NCBI GenBank assembly: GCA_013112635.1
Contig: JABFGF010000005.1
Span: 186,001 to 250,000 of the forward strand
Origin: Calditrichota bacterium
GTDB lineage: Bacteria > Calditrichota > Calditrichia > Calditrichales > J004
Direction: 5' to 3'
DNA length: 64,000 nucleotides
Part shown: positions 8,958-19,300 of the stretch, one piece after another
Layout of the letters: every line of letters begins with the position of its first letter
Position numbering within the stretch: position 1 is the stretch's first letter
The notes under the pieces: model-generated
Database searches by the model: none
What the model was told of the DNA's origin: nothing
What the model saw: only the letters and a program-made list of their open reading frames with translations
Translations under genes and position numbers: made by a program

Positions 8958-9749
8958 TCAGTTTGAATTATAAATTCTTCCAATACTTGTCAGTCTTGAT
9001 ACTATTTCAGGATGGCCGGTATAATACAATGAACCTGCACTATTAAGGGTCGCATTAAGATAATCCGAAACATTCACATGGGCATTTCCGGCGCTGTTTA
9101 GCGTAATATGCGTTGTATCTGTGGAAAGTGAATTTGCAACAAGATTACCGGCGGAATATAAGTTTGCTATGTGTAAATTTGCCGATCCTTTTAATAAAAG
9201 ATTTCCTGCACTAAATAAATCTGAATATATTTCCTCAGCCTCAAGCTCAAGGCTAATATTCCCGGCACTTGTCAATACAAAGTCCACTTTGTCAACATAA
9301 AATTTGTTTTGTCCATCAATATTTCCAGCGCTACTTGTTTTCAATGATTTTAGTTCAGGAATTGTAATATCAAAAGTCAGATCAAAATTGGAAAGGCTTT
9401 TGTCAGATTCAATCGATATAATCAATTCTTCATTTACTACTTCGGTCTTAATATATTCAAGAATATTATCATCTGTAGTCACCACAACTTTCAAAGAATC
9501 GCCATAAGTAAGTTTTACAAGCCCAACAGTTGCATGGTTAATTGAATGGAATTGAGGCATTTCACGTTCCTCGGCTATAACGTTTCCAGAGCCATGAATT
9601 TTGTCTTTATCATCCCAATCCCAATCTGAACAGGTAGAGCAATTATTATTTTCACATCCCCAGCTAATAATTAAAAAGGTTAGTAAAAAAAAGAATGCTA
9701 TAAATTTGTGAAGTGCTGTTGCAATATTTGTAAATAAAATGTTATACAT
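8958..9749 (-). CDS. GIN-domain (DUF2807) lipoprotein
   Basis: 263 residues. A lipobox (LIISWGC, Cys 32) marks a lipoprotein. After a Cys/Asp-rich linker (NCSTCSDWDWDD) comes the DUF2807 head domain starting GSGNVIAEEREMPQFHSIN. It then forms a short right-handed beta-helix with six turns marked by SAGN or SAGS (SSAGN, TSAGN, FSAGN, YSAGN, NSAGN, NSAGS), about 20 residues each. DUF2807 proteins are envelope-attached and are described as auto-transporter adhesin-like, with no enzymatic activity known. GAGGAG precedes the ATG. A good sigma-54 promoter lies at 9806-9821, and a membrane-bound sigma-54 activator gene is next upstream, so regulated expression is likely. Confidence 0.85.
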   Translation of the reverse strand: MYNILFTNIATALHKFIAFFFLLTFLIISWGCENNNCSTCSDWDWDDKDKIHGSGNVIAEEREMPQFHSINHATVGLVKLTYGDSLKVVVTTDDNILEYIKTEVVNEELIISIESDKSLSNFDLTFDITIPELKSLKTSSAGNIDGQNKFYVDKVDFVLTSAGNISLELEAEEIYSDLFSAGNLLLKGSANLHIANLYSAGNLVANSLSTDTTHITLNSAGNAHVNVSDYLNATLNSAGSLYYTGHPEIVSRLTSIGRIYNSN

Positions 9750-9805
9750 TTTAATTCTCCTCTATGTGTGAATTGTTTGTTCGATTAATTTGTTGCATCT
9801 GTTTA

Positions 9806-9821
9806 CGCAAATGGAATGCCA
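9806..9821 (-). promoter_or_regulatory. Sigma-54 (-24/-12) promoter of the GIN lipoprotein gene
   Basis: On the minus strand the sequence TGGCATTCCATTTGCG matches TGGCAC-N5-TTGC with one mismatch and exact GG-N10-GC spacing. The predicted start site is near 9795, leaving a leader of about 45 bases before the ATG at 9749. The adjacent gene encodes a sigma-54 activator. Confidence 0.72.
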
Positions 9822-9931
9822 GGATATCCCAGGTGAAAAATTATGTGTATAACTTATTGATATTAAACGCATTAAGAGAAAATGCTGTTTTCAGAATGAG
9901 TGAGGGAAAAGTGCGGAGTAAAATTTGTATC

Positions 9932-9946
9932 GCGGAAAAATTCCGC
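9932..9946. promoter_or_regulatory. Candidate upstream activator site for the CHASE2 sigma-54 activator
   Basis: An inverted repeat GCGGAA-N3-TTCCGC lies about 140 bases upstream of the predicted sigma-54 start site, the usual range for enhancer-binding activator sites, and just past the stop codon of the activator gene. Binding is inference. Confidence 0.5.
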
Positions 9947-9968
9947 AAATATTGTTGACCAGTACTGA

Positions 9969-12440
9969 TTATTTATTCAAATGATTTAGTACTTTTTCTA
10001 AAAAGGGATGATATTTTTTTGGAAGGCCTTTAAATGCAGAAATTGTTTGATCTTTACTGTCAAGGTTATTCAGGTAAGTGCTTATTTTTGTTTTTACTAA
10101 ATCAATAATTTCAGCGTCTTTTGAATCTGCAATATTTTTTGCAGCAAGATCAATATCAAAGTTTGCATTTACCAGATATTCAAAACAGATACCTCGGAAA
10201 TATTCGGTAATAGTACCACGATCACGCTTACCAAGTAACTGTGCCGTTTGCGAAATTGATGACCGGGAAAAATTGAGTGACCTCATGGTTTCAATAATCT
10301 GCTTTTCTAATGACATGTGAATTGCAGTTTCTTTCAAAGCTGAATTTTCTGGAAATGGATCGTCAAAGTCACTTTTCTTTATTATATTTCGATTATCGCT
10401 TTGAACTATTATTGCAGCTCGCTGAACCTTATTTTCCAATTCACGGACATTGCCAGGCCAGTTGTATTGTTGCAATGCTTTTATTGCCTGCTCAGAAATT
10501 TCCAGCTCATAATTATATTTTTTAAGAAAGAATTGGGCAAGCAAAGGAATGTCGTTTTGCCTTTCGCGAAGAGCCGGTAAGTTAACCGGAAACCCATTGA
10601 GCCTGTAAAAAAGATCGGTGCGGAATTTTTCTTGTTCTATTTCATCATTAAGATTTTTATTTGTAGCTGCGATAACCCTAATATTTGTTGTTAGTGTTTT
10701 TTCACCACCAATTCTTTCAAAAGTCGATTCTTGTAAAACCCTCAGTAATTTTGCCTGGAATGCATTTGATGTCTCGCTGATTTCATCAAGAAAAATGCTC
10801 CCGCCATCGGCCATTTCAAACCGTCCACGCCGAAGTGTACTGGCACCTGTAAAACTTCCTCTTTCATGGCCAAACAATTCACTCTCCAGCAATGTTTCGC
10901 TAAGGGCGCTGCAGTTTACTGCAACAAAGGGCTGGTTTTTTCTAATGCTGTTGCTGTGGATTGCCCGGGCTATCATTTCTTTGCCGGTTCCAGTTTCGCC
11001 CATAATTAAAACAGGAATATCACTTTTGCTTACTTTTAAAACCAGCTCCAGTGTTTTTAACATAGGGCTTTTTTCTGAGTGAACAATATCTTTAAAACTG
11101 GCAGCAATTGTAGATTTGTTTTCTTGTGGTTTGTGATAAATTTTTAGGTCTTCAATATCTTTTTCAAGTTGGAGAATTTCTCGTTTTCTTTGATTGGCCA
11201 AATCTTTTAATTCGTCTGAACTAATCTCTTGCTGATTTAATTTTTCCACTGCTTCTTTAAGTTGATTTTCTTTATAACTTAACTGTTCATTCATCAATTT
11301 GTTAAGAGAAGATTGTTGCTCGTTTTTTTGGTAAAACCGATCTGTTAAGAAATAAGTGAAAGCGGAAAGAAAGGCCAAAGTTGGGTAGAAAATTGGAACA
11401 ATTAGGTTTTGAACTGAAAAAGCTGTTTGCGATAAAACCCAAAACAGAATAATAAGCCCACTGCTGAAAATGATAAATGATTTATCTGATTTTATAAAAT
11501 TAATAAAATAGGATCCTATCAGGATTATAATCAAAAGGGATAGTTGAATTATGTAAGAAACCTGTACCAGGAAATTTTTATTAATCAGGTTTTCAGCAAC
11601 TGTTAAATGAATTAATGACGCAGGAAATGCATTTGTGAGTGGCGTACTTTTTAAGGTAGAAACTCCCGGGGCTGTAACTGTTACTAACACCAGCTTATTT
11701 TCAAAATCAATAGAATCCGGCGCTGTTGAATATTTTTTTAATAGTTCTACAAAACTGATGGATTGAATCTGATTAAGATCTCCAAAATGATTTAAGTAAA
11801 GAATGTTTTCAGGGTTTTCATTATCCCCACTTTCAAACATTCGGGCGATTTGTGTACCAAAAGAATAGTAGGTCTCATCTCCATTTAAAGCCTTTAAAGG
11901 AACCTTTAGCACATTCCCCGATTTTGCAAAATTACTAAATCCAACGGCTGCGGCGTTTTCTCTAAATTGTTTTATTGGATATGTGGGGTTTTCGCCAATA
12001 TAGAAAAGGTTTTCAGAATGCGCTTCTTGAGGAAGTAACTCAGAAAAAACCATAGGCAGGCAAACATTTCCGGAAGATTGTAAAAACGTGGAAAAGGTTT
12101 GATCAAATTCTGGGTGCCTGTTATCGGCTTTGCCAAAAAGCAAATCAATTGCAATTACCTTTGCGTTTGATGACTTTAAAATATGAACCAGATAACTGTA
12201 ATAATCGCGGGTTAATGGCCAGCCACCTAATGCTTCTAAGTCTTCATCACCGATATAAACTACAACAAACTTTTCTCCCACCGGGCGATTGCCACGTATT
12301 TTTGTTTGCAGGCTAATTAAAGCATCATCAACAGGTTCATCCCAGGGCAATGGCAAATAAGCTAAGAAACCAAATAGGAAAATTAATAGAATTGTTGCAG
12401 ATATTTTTTTATCCAGAATACCTGAAAAATTTGGAAGCAT
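9969..12440 (-). CDS. Membrane-bound CHASE2-domain sigma-54-dependent transcriptional activator
   Basis: 823 residues from the ATG at 12440. The order is: an N-terminal membrane helix; a periplasmic CHASE2 sensor domain (about 40-285; [32 protein letters not shown]); three membrane helices (about 296-370); a coiled coil (375-440); a sigma-54 AAA+ domain (450-685); and a C-terminal helix-turn-helix-like part (about 710-755). Walker A is GETGTGKE (481-488), the sigma-54-contacting loop is GSFTGA (528-533, Ser replacing the usual Ala) and Walker B is SIFLDEI. CHASE2 is usually joined to cyclases or kinases, so a direct CHASE2-AAA+ fusion gives a one-protein route from periplasm to promoter. A TTG at 12476 is a possible but less likely start. 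The likely target is the GIN lipoprotein promoter next door. Confidence 0.9.
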   Translation of the reverse strand: MLPNFSGILDKKISATILLIFLFGFLAYLPLPWDEPVDDALISLQTKIRGNRPVGEKFVVVYIGDEDLEALGGWPLTRDYYSYLVHILKSSNAKVIAIDLLFGKADNRHPEFDQTFSTFLQSSGNVCLPMVFSELLPQEAHSENLFYIGENPTYPIKQFRENAAAVGFSNFAKSGNVLKVPLKALNGDETYYSFGTQIARMFESGDNENPENILYLNHFGDLNQIQSISFVELLKKYSTAPDSIDFENKLVLVTVTAPGVSTLKSTPLTNAFPASLIHLTVAENLINKNFLVQVSYIIQLSLLIIILIGSYFINFIKSDKSFIIFSSGLIILFWVLSQTAFSVQNLIVPIFYPTLAFLSAFTYFLTDRFYQKNEQQSSLNKLMNEQLSYKENQLKEAVEKLNQQEISSDELKDLANQRKREILQLEKDIEDLKIYHKPQENKSTIAASFKDIVHSEKSPMLKTLELVLKVSKSDIPVLIMGETGTGKEMIARAIHSNSIRKNQPFVAVNCSALSETLLESELFGHERGSFTGASTLRRGRFEMADGGSIFLDEISETSNAFQAKLLRVLQESTFERIGGEKTLTTNIRVIAATNKNLNDEIEQEKFRTDLFYRLNGFPVNLPALRERQNDIPLLAQFFLKKYNYELEISEQAIKALQQYNWPGNVRELENKVQRAAIIVQSDNRNIIKKSDFDDPFPENSALKETAIHMSLEKQIIETMRSLNFSRSSISQTAQLLGKRDRGTITEYFRGICFEYLVNANFDIDLAAKNIADSKDAEIIDLVKTKISTYLNNLDSKDQTISAFKGLPKKYHPFLEKVLNHLNK

Positions 12441-12568
12441 CTGAACCTGCTTGAAATGTGAAGGGAATATTATCAACAGAATTTATTACTTTGGATTGTT
12501 TTTTACAATTCTAAGAACAGACATTGAAAACAAAATAATTGGTGATTTTAACCAGATTTTGCACCTGC

Positions 12569-13351
12569 TTACCCGATACCAAGTGTTAATAAACGATTTA
12601 AAAAAATGGCACATAATGCAAAAATTACCAATTGTTTGGATATTCGGGTTTCAAGATTAGGTTTTGATACATGGTGGCTTTTTGCTTTAAGAATCATTGG
12701 GAATGAAATCATTATCACATAGGGGCTGGTTGCTGGATATATTATACTTAAAATTGCGACAACTGGAAATGCCAAAACTGTATTTATAAGACTTCCGATA
12801 ATAATTGGGAAAAACATTAGTCGATATACATATTTAACTCTTGAATCCATTTTACACGGCATTGGAATAAAATTGGCAAAGTTCTTCGCAACGTTTAAAA
12901 TAACCCATATTAGCGTGATAAAACCTACCACAGCAATGATGGCCCTGATGGTGAAATCCATATTTAGGAGTTCAGCAACCTTTCCTGTATCTCCTATTGT
13001 ACTAAACGGTGTAATTATCAGATAACCAAAGAAATTGACAAAACCTAACAAACTTAACCAAAGGAAGAATAAATGATTTGAGGTATTACGTTTACTTTTG
13101 ATAACAATTAATGCAAATATGATTCCTTGAACCGCACTGATAACAGGCCCTGCAAAGGCTGAAATTATTTTTACTTTTATATCTAAAATCTGATTGGGTG
13201 TTTGAACAAAATTATGAAATAGTGTTGGATCTGCACCATAAAACACATATGACAGATAGTGTCCAAGTTCATGAAAAACGGTTGTAATAATAAACGCCGT
13301 CACAAAGGCAAGTAATGAATTGATAAAAATGTTTGTATTGGATTTTGTCAT
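12569..13351 (-). CDS. Polytopic membrane protein with HExxH motif (M50-like)
   Basis: 260 residues, mostly membrane helices. HELGH at residues 27-31 sits inside the first helix (ITTVFHELGHYLSYV), as in site-2 protease-like (M50) and related membrane proteins. A second helix region contains ISAFAGPVISAVQGIIFAL, and a helix near 110 has FVNFFGYL. The usual NPDG/LDG third-ligand motif of true M50 proteases is not evident, so protease activity is uncertain. The Shine-Dalgarno is weak (GGGAA, 13 bases away). It is on the same strand as the CHASE2 activator, 128 bases upstream of it, and could be separate from it. I do not recognise a named family. Confidence 0.65.
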   Translation of the reverse strand: MTKSNTNIFINSLLAFVTAFIITTVFHELGHYLSYVFYGADPTLFHNFVQTPNQILDIKVKIISAFAGPVISAVQGIIFALIVIKSKRNTSNHLFFLWLSLLGFVNFFGYLIITPFSTIGDTGKVAELLNMDFTIRAIIAVVGFITLIWVILNVAKNFANFIPMPCKMDSRVKYVYRLMFFPIIIGSLINTVLAFPVVAILSIIYPATSPYVIMISFPMILKAKSHHVSKPNLETRISKQLVIFALCAIFLNRLLTLGIG

Positions 13352-13446
13352 AAAATGCTAATTTCCCAGATGATAGTTGAAAATTAAATTAATCAAAACC
13401 AGGCTCCCGCGAGCAAATACGCCTACAAGATATTGTTATACTACGA

Positions 13447-14838
13447 TCAGTGTAGTAGCCATGAATTATGATATTCTTTTTTTACCTGGCTTAGATCATT
13501 CCAACCTAGTAATTTTAAAATAATTCTATCTAGTAATATCTCTAATCTTATAACTTCACTTATAATAATATCAATCTCAATTTTAGATGATGAATGAAAT
13601 AATGTGTCCCTAGTCTTTATTAAAGTGAAATCACTATCTTTTGGATAAATATCTTTCCAAGTGATATCTAATTCACTAAAAAGATTAAATAGAACAGTTT
13701 TCACTGATGGACGATTTAATTCTGGTAATTTTATTTTGATTTCATCAAGAATATCATTTTCAACTATTTCAGTTTCAATTAAAGCGGATATTTTTGAGCG
13801 AAGTTTTTTGAAATCTTTATCGGATAAATTTTTACTTAATTTTCTTTGTAGGGCAAACGAATCTTTTAATTTTTCTAAACTTAAAAATAACGTAGTAAAT
13901 TGTTCTTCTACATGCTTACTCTTTTGGCTTGCAATAAAATATGTTAGAGCCATTCTTATATCGAAATTTGAGTCATTTAAAGATTTTATGCTTTTATCAA
14001 AAAACTTTTTGTTTTTATATATGTTAATTGGAAATTTATCTGGATAAATAGTTTTATGCTCAACATCTCGAGACTTTTGAAAGAATTTGACAATTGAATT
14101 ACTCGAACTTAAATAATAGCCATACCAGTCAATCCAACTTTTGCTCAAATATGATGATAGTAATAGTAAATCATCACAAATAGATTTACTTTTCTCAATA
14201 AAGCAATCATCACTTAATATTTCAATTGGCAATTCTGTTTCAACAGTTAAAATGTATTTATTTGTTGAAATATCAAAATTAGAAGTATCTGTGTTATCAC
14301 TCTCGGAGAAAACCCGTTGAGTTATATAAATGAGAAAATCGTTGTCGATATCAAAATATAGCTTTTGAAAATGATCATAATATTCTCCGCTATCATTTTT
14401 TTCAATGGTTTTTCGAACATTCCAAACATCATGAGGGCCATCTAAAAAATATGTAATTATTCTTTTTTTTGACTCCGAATTAAACGAATGGACTATTTTT
14501 AAATCCAACAACTCAAATCTACCAATCTCAAAATTCATTCTGTCTTTAGGATCTCTGGAAGTATCTTTTCCGGAAATCCCTCTTAAACTCAATTTAGAAC
14601 TAGATATAATTTCATCGTCAAATTCTGCAATCAAATTTAAGTAACTAGCACTACTATTTATCAAGTTGATTAGGGTTTTGTAGTTTTCATTTGTACCAAA
14701 TATTTTTCCAGTTATTTTTGATCTATTCAGTAATGAATAATAAACTTCAAATTGTAAGTTATCTACAAAAATTCTTTCATCATTGATATTACCAATAAAC
14801 TCAATTTTTTCTAAAAACAATTCTTCTTTTCGATTCAT
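13447..14838 (-). CDS. Low-GC HEPN-like protein of unknown function (possible defence protein)
   Basis: 463 residues, no signal peptide or membrane helix. The N-terminal half is beta-rich (KIEFIGNINDERIFVDNLQFEVYYS), and the C-terminal half is all helical. Near the C-terminus is R410-DTLF-H415, followed by a long helix (EIDIIISEVIRLEILLDRIILKLLG). R-x4-6-H followed by a helix is the catalytic pattern of HEPN RNases, and a beta domain followed by HEPN resembles ApeA-type abortive infection proteins; I infer this from pattern only. Base composition is far below the neighbours (13 of 60 G/C at 14161-14220), which suggests transfer. The stop codon lies within a small hairpin (TACTAC/GTAGTA). No clear Shine-Dalgarno. 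It has no obvious partner gene. Confidence 0.6.
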   Translation of the reverse strand: MNRKEELFLEKIEFIGNINDERIFVDNLQFEVYYSLLNRSKITGKIFGTNENYKTLINLINSSASYLNLIAEFDDEIISSSKLSLRGISGKDTSRDPKDRMNFEIGRFELLDLKIVHSFNSESKKRIITYFLDGPHDVWNVRKTIEKNDSGEYYDHFQKLYFDIDNDFLIYITQRVFSESDNTDTSNFDISTNKYILTVETELPIEILSDDCFIEKSKSICDDLLLLSSYLSKSWIDWYGYYLSSSNSIVKFFQKSRDVEHKTIYPDKFPINIYKNKKFFDKSIKSLNDSNFDIRMALTYFIASQKSKHVEEQFTTLFLSLEKLKDSFALQRKLSKNLSDKDFKKLRSKISALIETEIVENDILDEIKIKLPELNRPSVKTVLFNLFSELDITWKDIYPKDSDFTLIKTRDTLFHSSSKIEIDIIISEVIRLEILLDRIILKLLGWNDLSQVKKEYHNSWLLH

Positions 14839-15053
14839 TTTTTCGAGTGTTAAAAATAAAGCAGTATCATAATACTATCCGGTTGCAAACTGTTTTGCAC
14901 CAACTCAACGTAAATAACTTATTAAAAAACAACTACTTTTTCAAACAGGGTGATATCCTAGGAAAATCAGATATTTTCAAATCAAATAATAATTATCAGG
15001 TAGGTGATTGAAAAAAAATAGTTTAGCCGGAAATGGAATATTGTAGACAGATA

Positions 15054-15221
15054 TTATCGTGTCAAAATTTCGGTGAGCAATTTTTTACGCTCTTTATTTG
15101 AAAACTTACCCCAATGCTCAATTTCATCAATCGTTCGTTTGCAGCCCTTACATAATCCGCTTTTCTTGGACATTTTACAATTACTATTGCAAGGGGACTT
15201 TATTTTTTTAGATTTTCCCAT
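15054..15221 (-). CDS. DUF1289 family small cysteine protein
   Basis: 55 residues. The four cysteines and following motif fit DUF1289: SPCNSNC (Cys 11 and 15), then LCKGCKRTIDEIEHW (Cys 24 and 27). DUF1289 proteins are small, probably metal- or FeS-binding, with no established role. It starts 39 bases after the amine oxidase stop and is on the same strand, so it is likely the last gene of that operon. The Shine-Dalgarno is poor, but the family match is distinct. Confidence 0.85.
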   Translation of the reverse strand: MGKSKKIKSPCNSNCKMSKKSGLCKGCKRTIDEIEHWGKFSNKERKKLLTEILTR

Positions 15222-15260
15222 TTATAATCTTTTATATTTTTTGAGATTGATGTTCAGTCG

Positions 15261-16553
15261 TTAAGTTATCTTGAAAACTTTATTTAAAGTGGCTTCATGG
15301 ATTTCTTTAGCAGCACGCAAACCAGAAACAAGAGCTCCCTGAATCCAACCATGATTATCCGAAGCATGTTCACCAGCGAAATGAATTCGATCTTCCGGTT
15401 TGCCAATATGGGAAGCAAGCGAAGCATCCTGGCTTGCAGTGGGAGAAGCCCAGGCACCGCCTGACCATTCATCAAGAGTCCAGGAATGAGAGGTATAGTC
15501 CTCTTCATAATTTTCAATACCTGGGAAAGCACTTTTCCAGCGGTCAATAACGTGTTGCTTTTGGTTTTCAAAGTTTTTTTTATCCGCTTCCAAAGCCCGG
15601 TTTCCTCTTAAGTAGGATAATAGCATGGCCTTGGGCCCGGAAGTATCCCATGTCGGTTGCCAAATTTCTTCAGGTAAATCGCTATTGCCCCAACCATTTA
15701 ATTGCTCGTCTTCCCAAAAACGTTTTGTAAACTGAATAAAAATTCTTGAAGATGCACGATAGTTATAGCCACCTGTGCTTGCTTCTATTTTTTCCGTAGA
15801 AAGGGCCGGTGTAAACTTTATTCGATTAAGAATTGGCAAAGGAACGGTGCATAAAACCCTGTCTGCTGAAAATTCTTCACCACTGGAAAGCCTAACAATT
15901 ACCTGCTCAGTTCCCTGATTAATGAAAACAACAGGTGATTGTAATTGAATTTTTCCGGCGAGTGATCCTGCGAAAGCCTGAGGCAAAGAATCCATGCCAC
16001 CTTTTATTTTAGAATAGTCTTTACGGTTTATTAATCCACCTGGCCAGGGCGGAGTATTAAGATAATCATTGGCTGCAATGAGGGTGCGTTTGTTGGATGT
16101 TAAGTTTATGTAACTCCCGGATTTGGGATAAAAGGGATCTAACTGAAGTCCAAAATATTCGGCGTAGCCGATTGTGAGATCATGATCCGGTGGAATTCTG
16201 GCTGCTCCGGCTTCTGCAAAATATCCATCAGAGAATGGTTCACGAAGCGTCAAAACTCTTCCACCGACACGGTCTCTTGCTTCAAAAATTGTTACCTCGT
16301 GGCCCGCTTGAGAAAGCTCAAAAGCAGCGGCTAATCCGGAAATGCCGGCACCAATAATAATTACTTTTTTTGTTGAATAACTTCCAATTAGCTTTCCCGG
16401 AGACTCGGGATTTGATCCCAATGAATTTTCACTGCAAGAGGCCAAAGCAAATCCTGAAGCAAGCATCATACTTTTACTAATAAACTCACGACGTGATATC
16501 TCACTTTTTTGTGAGTGTTCAAACAGAAATTTATAAATAATATTATCAATCAT
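15261..16553 (-). CDS. Tat-exported flavin amine oxidase (FAD-dependent)
   Basis: 430 residues. The N-terminus has a twin-arginine motif (SRREFIS), a hydrophobic stretch and a lipobox-like end (FALASC), so it is probably exported folded with FAD and may be lipid-anchored. The dinucleotide-binding motif [19 protein letters not shown] and the family signature [10 protein letters not shown] follow. The C-terminal motif [22 protein letters not shown] is the FAD-contacting amine oxidase end. The family oxidises primary amines, L-amino acids or polyamines to imines with H2O2; the substrate cannot be told. It lies 11 bases after the lipoprotein gene and 39 bases before the DUF1289 gene. Its position downstream of feo genes may be chance or part of the same transcript. 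Confidence 0.9.
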   Translation of the reverse strand: MIDNIIYKFLFEHSQKSEISRREFISKSMMLASGFALASCSENSLGSNPESPGKLIGSYSTKKVIIIGAGISGLAAAFELSQAGHEVTIFEARDRVGGRVLTLREPFSDGYFAEAGAARIPPDHDLTIGYAEYFGLQLDPFYPKSGSYINLTSNKRTLIAANDYLNTPPWPGGLINRKDYSKIKGGMDSLPQAFAGSLAGKIQLQSPVVFINQGTEQVIVRLSSGEEFSADRVLCTVPLPILNRIKFTPALSTEKIEASTGGYNYRASSRIFIQFTKRFWEDEQLNGWGNSDLPEEIWQPTWDTSGPKAMLLSYLRGNRALEADKKNFENQKQHVIDRWKSAFPGIENYEEDYTSHSWTLDEWSGGAWASPTASQDASLASHIGKPEDRIHFAGEHASDNHGWIQGALVSGLRAAKEIHEATLNKVFKIT

Positions 16554-16564
16554 GCCTGTTAGCT

Positions 16565-17035
16565 TTATTCAAAATATACGCTATAAGCGTCAAGGTATTC
16601 TTTAACTTTTATGGCTTGCTCTTGGCCCAATTCCAAATTATTTGAAGATGAAAGCGAATCGACCGCCGGGATATAGCCCATCATGAAAACATGAAGCTGA
16701 TCATGTGCGGCACCATCCATTGTACAGCCTTTTAAAAGCTCATTTACCTGGCCGCGTAATTCCACGCCAACACCTTGTAAGCCTTCAATTGAGCTATGAT
16801 CTGAGGCGGAAAAGGTGGAAGCCATTTTTTTAAAGCTGGATCGTGTATGCTCATCCATCAGCCATTTTTGGCCATCGTTTAATTGCATCCCGGAAATGGA
16901 ATCAGCTATTTGATGTGCGTGAATTTCACTGTTGTTTTGTTCTGAATCAACTTTTGAGTGCTTATTATTTCCACATGCTAAGATGAAAATTGTTAATAAA
17001 ATAAAGATTATAATTCCAGAAAACCGGATACTCAT
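16565..17035 (-). CDS. Lipoprotein with conserved CTMxGxAHDQLH motif, unknown function
   Basis: 156 residues. The lipobox FILACG (Cys 21) is followed by a polar, His-containing linker. The middle is helical ([20 protein letters not shown]), and the motif [15 protein letters not shown] is prominent. From memory, small lipoproteins of marine Bacteroidota carry the same CTM.G.AHDQLH motif after a KW..D/N..T pattern; they have no assigned function. The conserved Cys, Met and His residues would suit metal binding, but that is inference. The stop is 11 bases before the amine oxidase start, so the two exported proteins are co-expressed, and the gene starts 88 bases after feoB-C. Confidence 0.7.
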   Translation of the reverse strand: MSIRFSGIIIFILLTIFILACGNNKHSKVDSEQNNSEIHAHQIADSISGMQLNDGQKWLMDEHTRSSFKKMASTFSASDHSSIEGLQGVGVELRGQVNELLKGCTMDGAAHDQLHVFMMGYIPAVDSLSSSNNLELGQEQAIKVKEYLDAYSVYFE

Positions 17036-17123
17036 TTTAATCTCCAGGTTAAGTTTATGGATAAAAGATAAAGTAAAATTTGGATGATATTTAACAATCT
17101 AACCTAAACATTTTTTGGTACTT

Positions 17124-18557
17124 TTAAAAGAATATTCGCCAGATTTGGGCTACAAAAAAAGTAACAATTAAACCAAGCGCTACAGGCATTAAAGCCGAAA
17201 ACCAGGTCCATTTAGCGCTGCCGGTTTCTTTGTAAATGGTGTAGATTGTTGTTGAGCAGGGATTATGCAGCAGGCTAAAAAGCATAAGGTTAACTGCTGT
17301 TAAAAGCGTCCAGTTGGCCTGGCTAAAAAGAGATTTATAAGCGTTATCATCAGTAAGCTCAAACATGACGCCGGTACCTTCACCCATACCTGCAATATTT
17401 AAACTAAGTACAGTTAGCATTAATATAACAGGGATTACGATTTCATTGGCCGGGATTGCGATCACGTAAGCAAGCAAAATTACGCCGTTTAACCCGATAA
17501 GCCAGCCAAAAGAATCCAGAAATAAAATAACATGTTCGGCAATGCTCAAATCGCCGATGGAAATATTTGCTAAAAGCCAGATTACGGCACCGGCAGGCAT
17601 GGCAAAAACAACGGCCCGCCATAAAACGATTAGTGTGCGGTCAATTAACGAGGTGTAAATTGTTTGCCAAATTTGTGGTGGTCGGTATGGTGGCAGCTCC
17701 AGGCTAAAAGTAGATGCTTCGCCTTTTAGGATTGTTTTGGAAAGACCCCATGAAACAAGAAATGTAAAGAATATTCCCAGAAGGGCAATGCCAACAACCG
17801 ACATGGCTGATACAAATCCAGCCATTGCAGGTGGAGCGATTGCCCCAATAAACAAAGAGGCGATTAATATTTGTGTTGGCCAGCGCCCGTTGCATAAAGA
17901 AAAATTATTGGTGATAATGGCAATCAGTCTTTCACGAGGACTATCGATGATACGCGTAGCCACGATGCCGGCAGCATTACAGCCATAACCCATACTCATT
18001 GTTAAAGCCTGTTTGCCATGCGCTCCTGATTTGCGGAATAAATTATCCAGGTTAAAAGCAATTCGCGGGAGATATCCAAAATCTTCCAGCAAGGTGAAAA
18101 TAGGAAAAAAGATAGCCATCGGCGGTAGCATTACAGCAATAACCCAGGCAGAGGCCAGGTAAATCCCATCTACCAGCAACCCGGTGATAAAATCAGGCGA
18201 TCCCATCGAAATGAAAAATGATTTTACGATTGGGTGCAGGAAATCGATCAAAAATTCCGCCAGCATCCCGGATGGATAATTGGCCCCTTCGATGGTAATC
18301 CAAAACACTGCAGTTAAAATAATCAGCATTACAGGGAAGCCACTTATAGGACTGGTTAATATTTTATCTAAAGTCCGCTCCCAGCTAAAACGTCCCTTTT
18401 TACCGGATTTTATAATTACTTTGTCGCTTATTCTTCCTGCGTCTGCATAAAGGTTATTCATCAGGTTGTCATGCAGGTCATCACCAATTTCCCAACGCAG
18501 GGATTGTGCTGTTTTGAGTATTTTTTCGTTTGTAAGATTGCTCATTTTTTTTTCCAT
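17124..18557 (-). CDS. feoB: FeoB permease half (membrane domain of ferrous iron transporter)
   Basis: 477 residues forming only the membrane part of FeoB. A short cytoplasmic N-terminus is followed by about ten helices, including the two FeoB gate regions: [20 protein letters not shown] with [12 protein letters not shown], and the repeat [19 protein letters not shown] near the C-terminus. It lacks the G domain, which is encoded separately at 19297-20085. Fe2+ would enter the cytoplasm through this protein. The gate motif SLCNGRWPT departs from the usual SCGARLP, as in split or atypical FeoBs. The start overlaps the preceding stop (TAATG), so it is translationally coupled; an internal ATG at MSNLTNE is an alternative start. 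Confidence 0.9.
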   Translation of the reverse strand: MEKKMSNLTNEKILKTAQSLRWEIGDDLHDNLMNNLYADAGRISDKVIIKSGKKGRFSWERTLDKILTSPISGFPVMLIILTAVFWITIEGANYPSGMLAEFLIDFLHPIVKSFFISMGSPDFITGLLVDGIYLASAWVIAVMLPPMAIFFPIFTLLEDFGYLPRIAFNLDNLFRKSGAHGKQALTMSMGYGCNAAGIVATRIIDSPRERLIAIITNNFSLCNGRWPTQILIASLFIGAIAPPAMAGFVSAMSVVGIALLGIFFTFLVSWGLSKTILKGEASTFSLELPPYRPPQIWQTIYTSLIDRTLIVLWRAVVFAMPAGAVIWLLANISIGDLSIAEHVILFLDSFGWLIGLNGVILLAYVIAIPANEIVIPVILMLTVLSLNIAGMGEGTGVMFELTDDNAYKSLFSQANWTLLTAVNLMLFSLLHNPCSTTIYTIYKETGSAKWTWFSALMPVALGLIVTFFVAQIWRIFF

Positions 18558-19300
18558 TAAAATATATTCTGAAACAAGCTGGATATTCCAATATTAAAAT
18601 ACCAGCTCTCAATGTCACTATTTAAAGATTTGCCAACTGACAGATCTATCTGTGATAGCGGTGCGGCCATCCAGGTAATTCCACCATCAAATAGAATATT
18701 AAGGTCTGTGTCTTGCGGTTTGCTGCCATATATTTCCAGATAGGATCCAAAAGTTTCAGTTAAATCAACTCCGGCAGCTACAGAGTATTTAAAATTAAAA
18801 CCGGAACCATCAACAAAGTCACCACCTGCGTTAATACCCAAGCTAAACCTGTCGGATAGAGATTTTTCCAAAGCCATCAAAAATCCGGGTTCAGCTTTTT
18901 CATCTGAATCGTTTCCAAAAGGCGGGAAAGATACTTGAGCTATTAATGCCATTTCCGGCATGTTTGCGGTTTCTTCAAAAAGATGAATTTTGGTGCCTAG
19001 TTGCAAAGCGATTGTTTTTTCAAAATCATTATTAGAATTAAATCTATTCAGATTGTAGCTGCTTCCAATTCGAAGTTCGGCTTCCTGGAAAAGCCCAAAA
19101 CGAAATAATGTACCGGCAATTTCGTATGATTCAGCCGGATCTTCATTTTGATATAAAAGACCGCTTTCTACCTGTAAGCTGTTTTTAGGTACAACTACTG
19201 CAGATTCTGTTTGGTCTGGCCTGTCTGTTACAAGCTCTGTAGCTTGAGCGTGCACAAGGTTTAATATTAAAATCAGAGAAATGTAGATTGTAATTCTCAT
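18557..19300 (-). CDS. Outer-membrane channel-like protein inside the feo operon
   Basis: 247 residues with a signal peptide ([20 protein letters not shown]). The mature start [23 protein letters not shown] is typical of the putative outer-membrane transporter family Phenol_MetA_deg (PF13557). Amphipathic strands follow, and the C-terminus ends in Phe. It overlaps the FeoB G-domain gene by ATGA and the FeoB permease gene by TAATG, so all three are translated as a unit. This tight placement between the halves of FeoB suggests that it lets Fe2+ or an iron ligand through the outer membrane, but that is inference. Confidence 0.78.
   Translation of the reverse strand: MRITIYISLILILNLVHAQATELVTDRPDQTESAVVVPKNSLQVESGLLYQNEDPAESYEIAGTLFRFGLFQEAELRIGSSYNLNRFNSNNDFEKTIALQLGTKIHLFEETANMPEMALIAQVSFPPFGNDSDEKAEPGFLMALEKSLSDRFSLGINAGGDFVDGSGFNFKYSVAAGVDLTETFGSYLEIYGSKPQDTDLNILFDGGITWMAAPLSQIDLSVGKSLNSDIESWYFNIGISSLFQNIF

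Noticed and set aside
14839-15053. tRNA or small RNA gene
   Set aside because: I found no cloverleaf or other stable fold in this gap; no rRNA or tRNA was recognised anywhere in the window.
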